A stretch of 64,000 nt of DNA from Effusibacillus dendaii (GTDB lineage: Bacteria > Bacillota > Bacilli > Tumebacillales > Effusibacillaceae), in NCBI RefSeq assembly GCF_015097055.1, contig NZ_AP023366.1, positions 1,216,501 to 1,280,500 on the forward strand, in the 5' to 3' direction. A model generated the notes under the pieces. It saw nothing but the letters and a program-made list of their open reading frames with translations, was not told the DNA's origin and made no database searches. Both the position numbers and the translations under genes were made by a program. Below, in pieces: positions 6,939-15,694 of the stretch (the stretch's first letter is position 1; each line of letters starts with the position of its first letter).

Positions 6939-8516
6939 GTGGATCTTGTACAAAACGATTTTTTTAAAATAACCGTTCAGGAACAGGACGAATTGTTCAT
7001 AACTGTTTTTCGCAGCGGATTTGAGGCACAAAAACTCGGTGCCATCCTGGAGCAATATCCCCGCATGAAAATCACCGATTTCAAGTCGCTTGGCACTGCC
7101 CTCAAAGAAGCGACTGAAGCACCTGTGAAAATCGGCGTCCTTCGCGCCCCGATTGAAGTCACCTTGTCAAAAGATCAGATGGACGCCAGCATCAAACTCT
7201 ATCTGTCGGAGGAAGAACTGCTTTCCCAATATGACTTTGTTCGCTCGGAGATTCTTGCAATTTTGGAAGCGCATCAAATTACGGAAGGAATTTTACCGGA
7301 TGCGTTAGACCGCTTGCAGGCCAAGCAGGATTTGGTGATTGCCCGCGGCATCCCTCCCGTTCACGGGGAAGATGCACAAATCTCGTATGTGCAATTGTCT
7401 GAAAAAAGACCGACTCTCTTAAGCGATGGCAGGGCCAATTTTTATGAGTTGAATTTTATTGACCGGGTGGAAAAAGACGGCTGGCTGGGAGAGAAGATTC
7501 CGCCGACCGCAGGCACACCAGGGCGAACTGTAACCGGACAGCCGCTGCCTCCCAAACCGGGCAAGGATAAACCTCTCTTGTATGACAAAAACTCGGTGTA
7601 CGAATCGCATGAAGACGGAAAAGTGGTTCTGCGCGCCGCCCGGGAAGGCGCTATTCATTTTGAGAACGGAAAAGTATCCGTCATCGAACACATTATCATC
7701 GATGGCGACGTGGGCCCTGCAACCGGCAACATTAAATACAGCGGTTGTGTAACTGTAAAGGGGACGGTGCATGACGGATACAGCGTTGTCGCCGACAAGG
7801 ACATTTCGATTCTCGGCGAAATCGGGATCGGAGCGGTTGACAGAATTGTCTCCTTATCAGGCAGCGTCTTGATAAAAGGCGGTATTTTCGGTCGCAATAA
7901 AGCGTTTGTGCAAGCGAAAAAAGATGTCATCGTGAAGCATGCAAACGATTGCATCATAAAGGCAGACGAACATATCTATGTTGGCCTGTACACGATCGGC
8001 AGCCAGTTGTTTGCCAAGAGTATCATCCTGGATCAACAGCGTGGGAAAATCATCGGGGGCGAAACGCACGCCGAAGTGAAAGTAGTAACCGCATACCTCG
8101 GCAACGAGCTGGAACGGACAACTCCCGTTCGCATTGAAGGATTTAACCGGGCAGACATTCTTCGCCAGATAGATCAACTGTTAGAGGAATACAAATCCAC
8201 ATTGATACTGCAAGAAAAAATTCAGCGGGAGCTGGCTGTGTACGAGACCGTGTTAAACCGTTTAAGCGACGATCAGCTGCAGGAGGTTCATTTTTTCAAA
8301 CAGAGGCAGGAAGAGTTGGCAGACAAACTGTACGCTATGGAGGAAACGCGGCAGGCTCTCCTGACATTTCTGCAATCAAAAGGGGAGGGTGAGGTCTCCA
8401 TCCTGAAAAAAGCGTTCCCGAAAACGGTTCTGCAAATCAAACATACGCAGAAACGAATCGATAAGATTACTTCCGGGACATTTTACGTGCTTGATTATGA
8501 ATTATTATATGAATAG
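6939..8516 (+). CDS. DUF342/FapA-like polymer-fold protein
   Basis: The protein is 525 residues from a GTG start at 6939, preceded by AGGAG with 9 nt spacing; the open frame extends a little upstream without support. The N-terminal part (residues 1-130) is poorly conserved. The centre carries the FapA/DUF342 signature PPTAGTPGRTVTGQPLPPKPGKD. A long right-handed beta-helix-like stretch follows (VKGTVHDGYSVVADKDISILGEIG, VLIKGGIFGRN, DVIVKHANDCIIKADEHIYVG), then a coiled-coil-like region from about residue 415. FapA-like proteins are linked to cell-surface or motility regulation, but their biochemistry is poorly known. It is 14 bp upstream of a triple-GAF protein gene and almost certainly co-transcribed with it. 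Confidence 0.85.
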   Translation: MDLVQNDFFKITVQEQDELFITVFRSGFEAQKLGAILEQYPRMKITDFKSLGTALKEATEAPVKIGVLRAPIEVTLSKDQMDASIKLYLSEEELLSQYDFVRSEILAILEAHQITEGILPDALDRLQAKQDLVIARGIPPVHGEDAQISYVQLSEKRPTLLSDGRANFYELNFIDRVEKDGWLGEKIPPTAGTPGRTVTGQPLPPKPGKDKPLLYDKNSVYESHEDGKVVLRAAREGAIHFENGKVSVIEHIIIDGDVGPATGNIKYSGCVTVKGTVHDGYSVVADKDISILGEIGIGAVDRIVSLSGSVLIKGGIFGRNKAFVQAKKDVIVKHANDCIIKADEHIYVGLYTIGSQLFAKSIILDQQRGKIIGGETHAEVKVVTAYLGNELERTTPVRIEGFNRADILRQIDQLLEEYKSTLILQEKIQRELAVYETVLNRLSDDQLQEVHFFKQRQEELADKLYAMEETRQALLTFLQSKGEGEVSILKKAFPKTVLQIKHTQKRIDKITSGTFYVLDYELLYE

Positions 8517-8530
8517 AAAGAGGAATCGGC

Positions 8531-10339
8531 ATGTCTAACATTGCCAGCAAGTTATTCCGCTATGAAGCGCTGCTGAATGCAATTGAAGTGTTCACACAGA
8601 AATTCAGCCTGGATCAGATTTGCAACTTTGCATTTGAGTTTACGAACGAAGTGCTGACCCTGCATGCTTCGATGTTGTTTGTCAAACAGGGAGATGATTT
8701 CGTTTCGGTACGGCAAAAACTGTATCCATTCGAAAATTACCGGATTGAAAATTCGGAGCGGTTGGAACGGATCGCCACTTTTCACGGAAAGAGCATTCGA
8801 AATCGCTTCGAGCTGTTTTTTGCCCCGAAAGATATTGACTATCTGACCATCCGATTTGTAATTCCCCTGATTATTCACGACACCCTCTACGGGTTTATCA
8901 TTTCGGACGGTAAAATCTTAGGCGAGCTTGACGATGACGACTATGATGTTGCCAACAAATTGATGTCACTTGTCAACCATTCTCTTGAAAACAGTAAGCA
9001 ATTTGCCGATTTGCAGGCGAAAAATCAGCTTCTCGACCAGACCAATTTTAATTTGTTCATGATTAACCAAAGTACAAAAGCGCTGCTGTCAGAAGTGACT
9101 TTGGACAAGCTGTATGCAAATGCGATCGATGTATTTAGCGAAGTGTCCCGCAGCGCGGTGACCTCTCTCGGTATTTATGATGAGTGGAGCGACACGATTA
9201 AAATCCGGGGCTACCGCGATGTGTTTTCACACAGCAAACAATATGCTGAACTGCAGCTTCACAAGCAAATCGATTCGGGTCACAAAATCGTGCTGTCGAT
9301 GGAGCATGATCAAGACATCATTCAATCGATTTTTGTAAATTGGCAGCAATTTGCCGTTTTACGGGCCAAATATATCGTTCTGATCGTAAAAGACCGGGTG
9401 ATTGGCTTTGTCACGTTAAGCGAGTCGGTCGATCATCATGATTATGACGAATCCTATTTTCAACTTATTGAATCGCTCGCTTCCGCCACCTATATTGCGG
9501 TCAATAACGCCTTACTGTTCGACGAAATTTCGGCGCAAAAAAAGACGCTTGAACAAAAATACAACACGCTGAACAATCTCAACAAACTGGTGAATACCAT
9601 TAATCATTGCGACAATCAGGAGGAAATTTGCTATTTAACGCTGCGCACGCTGCATCTGTCATTTGGCATCAAAAAAGCGTTTATCTGTTTCAAGAAAAAC
9701 GGATTTTATTTGATTGAGCATGCGATTGGCGCGGAGCTTCACCAGGAGAGGTTTGTTCTAAGCGACCCCTGGCAAAAAACGTTTGACGGAGATACGGTTT
9801 TTGAATATACAACGGCAAGCGCCCACGATTTTTTTAATGATGCGGAGCTTGTTGAGTCGTTCGGCAATACGAACTGTATCGTGATTTCACCGCTTCTGTT
9901 CCACAACCCATCCGCGTATCCCGGACAGGAGCCGGAAGGATTTCTCGTCATTCTGGAAACGAAAGACATCCTAAAGGAAGAAGAGGTTCTGCTGATTGAC
10001 ACGATCGCTAAAAACATCTCACCGATTTTGCGGCAGATCAAGCTGACAGACGCGGTAAAAGAGCGTTACGTGGAAGATGTCAGCAAAAAGTTTCTCGCTA
10101 TACTGGCCGAAAAAATCAGGAACAGAGAACAATATCAGATCGAATTTTATCTGTATTATCGCAAAATAGAGCGAAACCCCTTTCAAGCAATCGATCCGAA
10201 TACCTATCCTGGGCTGGAAACCTATTTCATCAATCCGTACCTGTTTGTGCTTACATATGAACCGCTTGCAGACCCACAGTTTAAAGAAATCCCCAGAATT
10301 CAAACCGCTTTGGATCTGCTTCAGTATCCTTTTATCTGA
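8531..10339 (+). CDS. Triple-GAF-domain protein without recognisable output domain
   Basis: The 602 residues contain three GAF-like modules, roughly 22-155 (ending RFVIPLIIHDTLYGFIISDG), 185-335 (KYIVLIVKDRVIGFVTLSES) and 355-500. The third is introduced by a helical linker (KKTLEQKYNTLNNLNKLVNTI). The last 100 residues (EKIRNREQYQIEFYLYYRKIERNPF) match no kinase, GGDEF, HTH or phosphatase domain I know. GAF domains bind small ligands or nucleotides, so this looks like a sensor whose partner acts in trans. AAGAGGA precedes the ATG. A strong terminator follows, giving a two-gene operon with the DUF342 gene. Confidence 0.75.
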   Translation: MSNIASKLFRYEALLNAIEVFTQKFSLDQICNFAFEFTNEVLTLHASMLFVKQGDDFVSVRQKLYPFENYRIENSERLERIATFHGKSIRNRFELFFAPKDIDYLTIRFVIPLIIHDTLYGFIISDGKILGELDDDDYDVANKLMSLVNHSLENSKQFADLQAKNQLLDQTNFNLFMINQSTKALLSEVTLDKLYANAIDVFSEVSRSAVTSLGIYDEWSDTIKIRGYRDVFSHSKQYAELQLHKQIDSGHKIVLSMEHDQDIIQSIFVNWQQFAVLRAKYIVLIVKDRVIGFVTLSESVDHHDYDESYFQLIESLASATYIAVNNALLFDEISAQKKTLEQKYNTLNNLNKLVNTINHCDNQEEICYLTLRTLHLSFGIKKAFICFKKNGFYLIEHAIGAELHQERFVLSDPWQKTFDGDTVFEYTTASAHDFFNDAELVESFGNTNCIVISPLLFHNPSAYPGQEPEGFLVILETKDILKEEEVLLIDTIAKNISPILRQIKLTDAVKERYVEDVSKKFLAILAEKIRNREQYQIEFYLYYRKIERNPFQAIDPNTYPGLETYFINPYLFVLTYEPLADPQFKEIPRIQTALDLLQYPFI

Positions 10340-10364
10340 ACCAGGAAATCAATTGCCGTAAAGG

Positions 10365-10400
10365 AAAAGGATGTGGAACGCTGAACTCCCACATCCTTTT
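10365..10400 (+). terminator. Rho-independent terminator of the DUF342-GAF operon
   Basis: Arms AAAAGGATGTGG (10365-10376) and CCACATCCTTTT (10389-10400) pair perfectly around a 12-nt loop, followed by TGCTATTTTTT. The symmetric A/T flanks may also serve the convergent gene. Confidence 0.85.
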
Positions 10401-10453
10401 TGCTATTTTTTCGTTGTTATTTTTATGTTGCTTATCTCTTTTGGTTGTGTTGC

Positions 10454-10918
10454 TTATCTCTTTTTGCGCGGCTTTGTTTTCCGTTTGCTCAGTCTTACAC
10501 GGATGGACGTCTCTGTCTCCGTATGGCGGGAAATCATGTCGGGCGTCAGTTTCCCCTTTGCTGTCAGCATCGAAAAATCGAACGGCGTTTTGAGTTCGTC
10601 TTTCGCAATCAGCAGTTCATGCGCCAACGCTTCTTTGTCCAACACCTCACGAATGGTCGCTTTCTTGGAAAGAACCGCATATTCCCCGTTCGGCAGTTGA
10701 AAAATCAACTCGTCTTCCTGCATCTGTTCAAAAAAATGTTCAATTTCCTCGAACAGCATCTTGTTTTCTTCTTTGCGTTCATTCGCAATTTCCTTGTTCT
10801 GAAAATAGCGCAAAATCTTTTCTTCCACCAACTGTCCAAAAGCTTCCTGCGATTGCTCCGCCTGCTGCTCTGTCTGATTATCTACCGCTGCTGTTTCCGC
10901 TGTTATTTCCGTTGCCAT
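10454..10918 (-). CDS. Hypothetical charged protein with acidic body and basic tail
   Basis: The start ATG at 10918 (MATEITAE) follows GGGGAGG with 10 nt spacing, giving 154 residues; the upstream extension in the open frame has no ribosome site. The N-terminal third is rich in Gln, Glu and Ala (DNQTEQQAEQSQEAF). The middle is helical and acidic (NKMLFEEIEHFFEQMQEDELIF), and the end is strongly basic (LSKRKTKPRKKR). There is no signal peptide or membrane helix. I do not recognise the family. It sits next to, and in the same direction as, the PBP-trmR-mltG block. Confidence 0.6.
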   Translation of the reverse strand: MATEITAETAAVDNQTEQQAEQSQEAFGQLVEEKILRYFQNKEIANERKEENKMLFEEIEHFFEQMQEDELIFQLPNGEYAVLSKKATIREVLDKEALAHELLIAKDELKTPFDFSMLTAKGKLTPDMISRHTETETSIRVRLSKRKTKPRKKR

Positions 10919-11011
10919 TCCATTACGTCCTCCCCTGCAAAAGATCGCCACATCCACTATACAGGAGAAGGTTGCCGGAAAAAAGGAACGGAAGTCCTAT
11001 GGACAAGCGAT

Positions 11012-12760
11012 TTATGGCAGGGAATCAACAATTTGCCGTGTCACATTTTGCACCATTTGACTGCCGTTTTCCGTTTCCACATCTTTGGCCATTACGACAA
11101 TGACATATTTCGGGTGGTCTGCCGGTGCGTAACCGGAGAACCAGTAATGATAGGCATTCTCCTTGCCGGTCTGGGCGGTGCCTGTTTTCCCCGCGACTGG
11201 CATTTTGGCGGAATTTAACAGGTGAGCCGTTCCTTTCGGTTCACTTACCACTTCCCGCATCCAGCGCTGCAGTTCACGCGCCGTTTCCGGTTTTATGACC
11301 TGGGTTGGCTTCGCGGGAGCAGGGAGAGTTTTGTACAATTCGTTATCCGGACTGGTCCGCCATTCTTTTAACAGGCGCGGTTCGCGTGACAGCCCACCTT
11401 GACTGACAACCGCCATCATATGCGCCACCTGTAAAGGCGACAGGCGAACATCCTCCTGTCCGATACCCGTATTGGCAAGCAGACGGTCGGACGTTTCCGG
11501 TTTGGCAAAAATCTGCCCGGCATCTTCCCGGTCAACCTGCGGTTTTCCATCGATTTTTTGCAGCGGCGGCTTTCCCAGTCCAAACTTGTCCGCATATTCT
11601 TCGATCGTCTGTCTGCCCAATTTCATCGCAAGCGTCGAAAACACCACATTGCACGATTCTGCAAATCCCTGTTCAGCCGTGATTTTGCCGTGCGTGGTCC
11701 AACAGTTAAGCCGTCCGTCGCCAATCTCGATATAACCGGGACAATTGAACACATCGTCTGCATGCACGATCCCTTTTTCCAACGCGGCGGCCGCAATCAC
11801 TGTCTTGAACACGGAACCTGGAAAATCCGCTTCCAACGCTTTATTGACCGGATATTCATTTTGCTTGAGCGGTGCATCCTGATCAAACTGCGGTCGGCTG
11901 GCCATCGCCAAAATCTCTTCGCTTGCCGCATCCATTACAACGACCGACCCGTTTGTTAACCCATATTGATCCATGGCTGCTTCTGCCGTTTTCTGTACAT
12001 TGTAATCCAATGTCGTCTTGACAGACAGCGCATGATTTTCTTCTTCTTTCATTTGAATGCCGAGTCCATTGATGGGCTGCTTGTCCGCGCCGATGAAGTA
12101 GGAGATTTCCTTACGTTTTCCGAGTCCCCGCAGTTCATTCTGGAACAGATACTCGAGGCCCATTTTTCCGATCTGTTCATTAGACGGGTATTTGCCGCCA
12201 AATGCGCTTTCCGCTAACTGCGGATCAAGGCCGACAAAACCAATCAAATGCCTGGCAAGCGAATTTTCGTCGTAGCGAATTTTGACTTCCTTCGGATAAA
12301 TGCCGGGCAGATGCAGTTTTTCAATTGATGCCGCCTGACTGTCGGTCAGTTCGACCGGTTTTCGACTGCCTTTCTTGTCCGGCAATCTAAGCAATGCCGG
12401 ACGGTCAATCATCGCCAGATTCTGCTGAAGCGTCTGCAGATCGGTCTGCAGAATATCAGCCAGTTGTTTTAATTTCTGCCTATCCGGGTCACCTGTCCAA
12501 AGCGGCATCACCAACACGCCGCGAATGCGGGAGCCTGTCAACGATTTGCCGTTCCGATCCAAAATATCGCCGCGTCCGGAATCGATCACCCATGTTTCTT
12601 TCCGCTGTTCGACAGAAGTGGCCACCAGATCATGCCCCTGCATGTCGTGCCGTGCCCAAATCTGAATATAAAAAAGCCGCCCCAGCAGGGCGACCAACCC
12701 GATTGAAAAAAGCGATAAAATCAGTAACAGCCGCTTTTGCACCGAGTGCTGCGTCGACAT
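11012..12760 (-). CDS. Penicillin-binding protein, class B transpeptidase (PBP2/FtsI-like)
   Basis: This 582-residue membrane-anchored peptidoglycan transpeptidase has a single N-terminal membrane helix (LLLILSLFSIGLVALLGRLFYIQI). A dimerisation domain (RGDILDRNG) and the transpeptidase domain follow. The three active-site motifs are present: SVFK with the nucleophilic Ser, SCN, and KTGTAQTG. It is shorter than vegetative PBP2 proteins and has no PASTA repeats. It may serve septal, spore or repair synthesis; the exact class is unsure. The start was placed at 12760 after a GGGGGTGG stretch; GTG 12778 is an alternative. trmR and mltG lie upstream on the same strand. Confidence 0.88.
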   Translation of the reverse strand: MSTQHSVQKRLLLILSLFSIGLVALLGRLFYIQIWARHDMQGHDLVATSVEQRKETWVIDSGRGDILDRNGKSLTGSRIRGVLVMPLWTGDPDRQKLKQLADILQTDLQTLQQNLAMIDRPALLRLPDKKGSRKPVELTDSQAASIEKLHLPGIYPKEVKIRYDENSLARHLIGFVGLDPQLAESAFGGKYPSNEQIGKMGLEYLFQNELRGLGKRKEISYFIGADKQPINGLGIQMKEEENHALSVKTTLDYNVQKTAEAAMDQYGLTNGSVVVMDAASEEILAMASRPQFDQDAPLKQNEYPVNKALEADFPGSVFKTVIAAAALEKGIVHADDVFNCPGYIEIGDGRLNCWTTHGKITAEQGFAESCNVVFSTLAMKLGRQTIEEYADKFGLGKPPLQKIDGKPQVDREDAGQIFAKPETSDRLLANTGIGQEDVRLSPLQVAHMMAVVSQGGLSREPRLLKEWRTSPDNELYKTLPAPAKPTQVIKPETARELQRWMREVVSEPKGTAHLLNSAKMPVAGKTGTAQTGKENAYHYWFSGYAPADHPKYVIVVMAKDVETENGSQMVQNVTRQIVDSLP

Positions 12761-12844
12761 CCTGCCACCCCCGTCCACTTTTTGTATGCGTGAATGTCAC
12801 GATACCCTCAGTGTTGACGGAAAAACAGCCGGATAAACGAATGG

Positions 12845-13474
12845 CTACTGTTTCTTCACCGACACAGCCAACCCGTCGCCAAGCGGTACAAATGCCGTTT
12901 CCAACAACGGATGATCGGCGATCAACCGATTGTACTCCCGCAGCCGCATGACGATCGTTCGCAGCTTATGTTTCACATGTTCCGGTCCAGCCACTAACCC
13001 CTGAAAAAACACGTTGTCACTGAACAGCGTGCCGCCTGAACGAAGCAGAGGCAGCACCAGTTCCAAAAAGTTAGGATACTGCCCTTTGGCTGCATCCAGA
13101 AACACAACATCAAACGGCCCTTGTACAGACGAAAGCAGCTCAAAAGCGTCTCCCTCCAACAGTTCAATCCGCGCCAGGAGTCCTGCTTTCGCAATATTTT
13201 GCCGCGCTTCTTCCGCCCGCTCCGCATCCCGTTCGATGGTAACAATCGATGCGGTGCAGGAGCGTGCCATCCAGATCCCCGAATAGCCGATAGCCGAACC
13301 GATCTCCAAAATCCGCTTCGGCTGCAGCTGTTGCAGCGTAACCCGTAAAAACTGGGCGGTTTCCAGATCGAGAATCGGAATATACAGTTCTTCCGCACGC
13401 TGTTCCATCGCACGCAAAAGTTGATCCCGGGGCGGGACCAATTCCCGTATGTAACTGGTCAACTGGTTGTCCAT
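12845..13474 (-). CDS. trmR: tRNA 5-hydroxyuridine methyltransferase (O-methyltransferase family 3)
   Basis: This 209-residue class I SAM-dependent O-methyltransferase shows the family motifs ILEIGSAIGYSGIWMA (SAM loop), VTIERDAERAEEARQNI and FDVVFLDAAKGQYPNFLE (metal and acceptor site). In Bacillus the gene between mltG and the U32 peptidase genes is yrrM/trmR, which methylates 5-hydroxyuridine at tRNA position 34. The preserved position 12 bp after mltG supports the name. The start at 13474 follows AGAGG with 9 nt spacing. The usual downstream yrrN-yrrO peptidases are absent here and a PBP gene follows instead. Confidence 0.82.
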   Translation of the reverse strand: MDNQLTSYIRELVPPRDQLLRAMEQRAEELYIPILDLETAQFLRVTLQQLQPKRILEIGSAIGYSGIWMARSCTASIVTIERDAERAEEARQNIAKAGLLARIELLEGDAFELLSSVQGPFDVVFLDAAKGQYPNFLELVLPLLRSGGTLFSDNVFFQGLVAGPEHVKHKLRTIVMRLREYNRLIADHPLLETAFVPLGDGLAVSVKKQ

Positions 13475-13486
13475 TGCAAACATCCT

Positions 13487-14539
13487 CTACTGGTGGCGTG
13501 CCTGATTTTGTTCGCTCAATGCAATATTGTGATTGTGCTCTTCCAGCGTTTTGCCAAAATAATGTTCCCCAGACCCGTCTTTCTTTGTGACGTAGTAAAG
13601 AAACTCATTATGATCCGGCTCTGCAACCGCCAGCAGACTGTCCTTGCCGGGGCATGCAATCGGTCCGGGCGGCAATCCTTCCCGTTTGTACGTGTTGTAG
13701 GGACTGTTTACCTGCAAATCCTGATACGTCAGCTCTGCTTTTTGTCCGACCGCATATTGGACAGCCGCATCAATCTGCAAAAGCATCGGAGGATTGTGAC
13801 GGAGCCGGTTGTAAATGACACCGGCGATGATCGGCCGCTCCTTTGCCACGCGTGCTTCCCGCTCCACCAGCGAAGCAAGTGTAACCGCTTGGTGCAATGA
13901 CAGGCCGTTTGCTTGAAACTGCTGTCTCATTTGTTCATCTACCACTTGATCGAACTGATTCAGCATCATGTTCAATATGTCATGCTCAGCAGTGCCTTTC
14001 TTGATTTCATACGTGTCCGGATACAGGTAGCCTTCCAGACGATGCCGAATGCCTGTATTCTGCGGTTCCGATTTCAAAAATTCCTGCGAAAACGTGCCGT
14101 TATCCGCTTCCTGCAGGAAGCGCTGCCGGTCCACCAGCCCATTTTTGCTTAACACGTCGGCAATCTGTTCCACCGTATACCCTTCCGGGATGGTAAATTT
14201 GACAATATCGCTTCTCGTTTTCCCTTTTCCGATGATGTCTGCGATTTCGGTCATCGAAGAGCCGCGTGAAATTTCATAGGTTCCAGCCTGCAGGGAGGCA
14301 GCTTGTCCATTCAGCAGCACAGCAAGGCGGAACAGGAAAGAACTTTTCACCAAACCTTTCTGTTCGAGCAAATTTGCAATCTCGGCGGTCGTCGACCCTT
14401 GCTTGATCTCCACAGATACCACCCGACCGTCAGATGCGGGAGGGGTCCATAAATACCATACAAATAATAAAATCAATAAGATCAAAAAAAGAGCAGAACG
14501 TCTGATTTGACGGGCTCTTTGCGGCGGAGTAAAACCCAT
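13487..14539 (-). CDS. mltG: Endolytic murein transglycosylase MltG (YceG-like)
   Basis: The 350-residue protein has one N-terminal membrane helix (ALFLILLILLFVWYLW), a LysM-like domain (VEIKQGSTTAEIANLLEQKGLV) and the YceG catalytic domain. The catalytic glutamate motif LASLVEREA and the family marker IDAAVQYA...SPYNTYKREGLPPGPIACPG are present. The enzyme cleaves nascent glycan strands at the outer face of the membrane. AAAGGAGG is 7 nt upstream of the ATG. It is separated from the ireB-ruvX-DUF1292 genes by a terminator and is followed closely by trmR. Confidence 0.93.
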   Translation of the reverse strand: MGFTPPQRARQIRRSALFLILLILLFVWYLWTPPASDGRVVSVEIKQGSTTAEIANLLEQKGLVKSSFLFRLAVLLNGQAASLQAGTYEISRGSSMTEIADIIGKGKTRSDIVKFTIPEGYTVEQIADVLSKNGLVDRQRFLQEADNGTFSQEFLKSEPQNTGIRHRLEGYLYPDTYEIKKGTAEHDILNMMLNQFDQVVDEQMRQQFQANGLSLHQAVTLASLVEREARVAKERPIIAGVIYNRLRHNPPMLLQIDAAVQYAVGQKAELTYQDLQVNSPYNTYKREGLPPGPIACPGKDSLLAVAEPDHNEFLYYVTKKDGSGEHYFGKTLEEHNHNIALSEQNQARHQ

Positions 14540-14570
14540 CCCGCAGCCTCCTTTCTGCTCCCATTATAGC

Positions 14571-14600
14571 AAAAAACCGAACTGTTTTTGTCCGGTTTTG
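14571..14600 (-). terminator. Terminator after the DUF1292 gene
   Basis: Arms at 14573-14582 and 14590-14599 pair on the minus strand (ACCGGAC with GTTCGGT, one G-U pair), followed by TTTTTTGC. It separates the ireB-ruvX-DUF1292 transcript from mltG. Confidence 0.75.
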
Positions 14601-14608
14601 GTGTCGCT

Positions 14609-14881
14609 TTATTGATCCATTTCTTCAAAAAGCAGCGTGTCGTACATTTCCGCCACTTTATCCCATTCCTCATCACTTTCAATGTTCACCAACACATCTT
14701 CCCCGTTTTCGTCCTTTTCGACGCGCAAGATGATCGCCTCATCATCCTTCGTATCGGTAGGCTGCAGAACGGCGTATGTTTTTTGATCCACTTCGAGCAC
14801 TTCCAACACTTCAAATTCGTGTTCATCCCCATCTTCATCGGTCAGAACAATAATGTTTTCGCTTACGATTTCGTCACTCAT
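14609..14881 (-). CDS. DUF1292 domain protein (YrzB-like)
   Basis: This 90-residue, strongly acidic protein contains the DUF1292 core IIVLTDEDGDEHEFEVLEVLEVDQKTYAVLQP and EAIILRVEKDENGEDVLVNIESDEEWDKV. Its function is unknown. In Bacillus it always lies between ruvX (yrrK) and mltG, exactly as here. GGAGG is 8 nt before the ATG. Confidence 0.9.
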   Translation of the reverse strand: MSDEIVSENIIVLTDEDGDEHEFEVLEVLEVDQKTYAVLQPTDTKDDEAIILRVEKDENGEDVLVNIESDEEWDKVAEMYDTLLFEEMDQ

Positions 14882-14896
14882 GAGAATCCTCCATCT

Positions 14897-15310
14897 CTAT
14901 AAGGAATCAAGGTACCCCTGCAAAATAATGGCAGCAGCCATTTTATCGATTACCTGTTTCCGTTTTTCTCTCCGTACGTCTGCCGCAATCAGCATTCGCT
15001 CCGCCGCCGCCGTGGATAACCGCTCGTCCCAATAAACAACAGGCAAATCAAACGTCTCCTCAAGCAACTTGCCAAATTCCCGCGTGAATTCGCCGCGCGG
15101 CCCTACCGTCCCGTTCATGTTCCTGGGAAATCCGAGTACGATTTTTACAATCTCATACTTTTGGATGATTTCGCGAAGTGCATTCAAATCGTCCGTTTCT
15201 GACTTGCGGCGGAGGACATCCAATCCTTGCGCGGTCATGCCTAACGGATCACTCACAGCAAGCCCGATCCGAACATCGCCGAAATCAATCCCCAAAATTC
15301 GCCCGGTCAT
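14897..15310 (-). CDS. ruvX: RuvX/YqgF family putative nuclease (pre-16S rRNA processing / Holliday-junction resolvase-like)
   Basis: The 137-residue RNase H-fold protein begins [21 protein letters not shown], with the catalytic-type Asp. It also has [17 protein letters not shown] and a C-terminal [15 protein letters not shown], all hallmark YqgF positions. The family is implicated in 16S rRNA 5' maturation and is often called a Holliday-junction resolvase. Its ATG overlaps the ireB stop (ATGA), so the two are translationally coupled. Confidence 0.92.
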   Translation of the reverse strand: MTGRILGIDFGDVRIGLAVSDPLGMTAQGLDVLRRKSETDDLNALREIIQKYEIVKIVLGFPRNMNGTVGPRGEFTREFGKLLEETFDLPVVYWDERLSTAAAERMLIAADVRREKRKQVIDKMAAAIILQGYLDSL

Positions 15311-15567
15311 GCCCGATCCGCCAAGTACGCACGCACCAACTCTTCAATCAGGTCATCCCTCTCCACCTTGCGGATCGTGTTGCGGGCATCATCATGGCTC
15401 GTGATGTACGCCGGATCGCCGGAGATGAGATAGCCCACAATTTGGTGAATCGGATTATATCCTTTCACTTTCAGTGCCTGGTACGCTTTCAGCAGCGCTT
15501 TTTGCGCTTCGTTCGGCTCTTCTCGATTACCAGAGAACATCATTGTTTTGTCAAGATTTGATGTCAT
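15307..15567 (-). CDS. ireB: IreB family regulatory phosphoprotein (DUF965)
   Basis: The 86-residue protein matches the IreB/UPF0297 family throughout: [54 protein letters not shown] and [18 protein letters not shown]. In Enterococcus, IreB is a substrate of the PASTA kinase IreK, phosphorylated on N-terminal threonines, and affects cephalosporin resistance. Such a threonine (KTMMF) is present here. AGAGGTG is the ribosome site. It is the first gene of a three-gene operon with ruvX and the DUF1292 gene. Confidence 0.93.
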   Translation of the reverse strand: MTSNLDKTMMFSGNREEPNEAQKALLKAYQALKVKGYNPIHQIVGYLISGDPAYITSHDDARNTIRKVERDDLIEELVRAYLADRA

Positions 15568-15654
15568 GGTTCGACACCTCTTTTTCGTAGTCTTACAGAT
15601 TATTTGTCAACATATTCGACTTTTCACCTGCAATTCCCTCTTTTTTCGATCAAG

Positions 15655-15690
15655 AAAACTTGGCTTCGCCAAGACTCTGGCGCAGGTGGA
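15655..15690 (-). repeat. Terminator-like repeat element, copy A (after the AI-2E-type gene)
   Basis: On the minus strand, CCTGCGC, a 5-nt spacer and then CTTGGCGAAGCCAAG followed by TTTTC lies just after the transporter stop codon. The CTTGGC/GCCAAG stem with a T-rich tail should act as its terminator. A near-identical element occurs on the plus strand at 22479-22512, so this is a dispersed repeat and not only a local hairpin. Confidence 0.65.
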
Positions 15691-15694
15691 GCCG

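Noticed and set aside
10400-11218. Plus-strand 272-codon frame over the acidic-protein and PBP genes
   Set aside because: Low-complexity Phe/Cys-rich translation is a shadow of two well-supported minus-strand genes.
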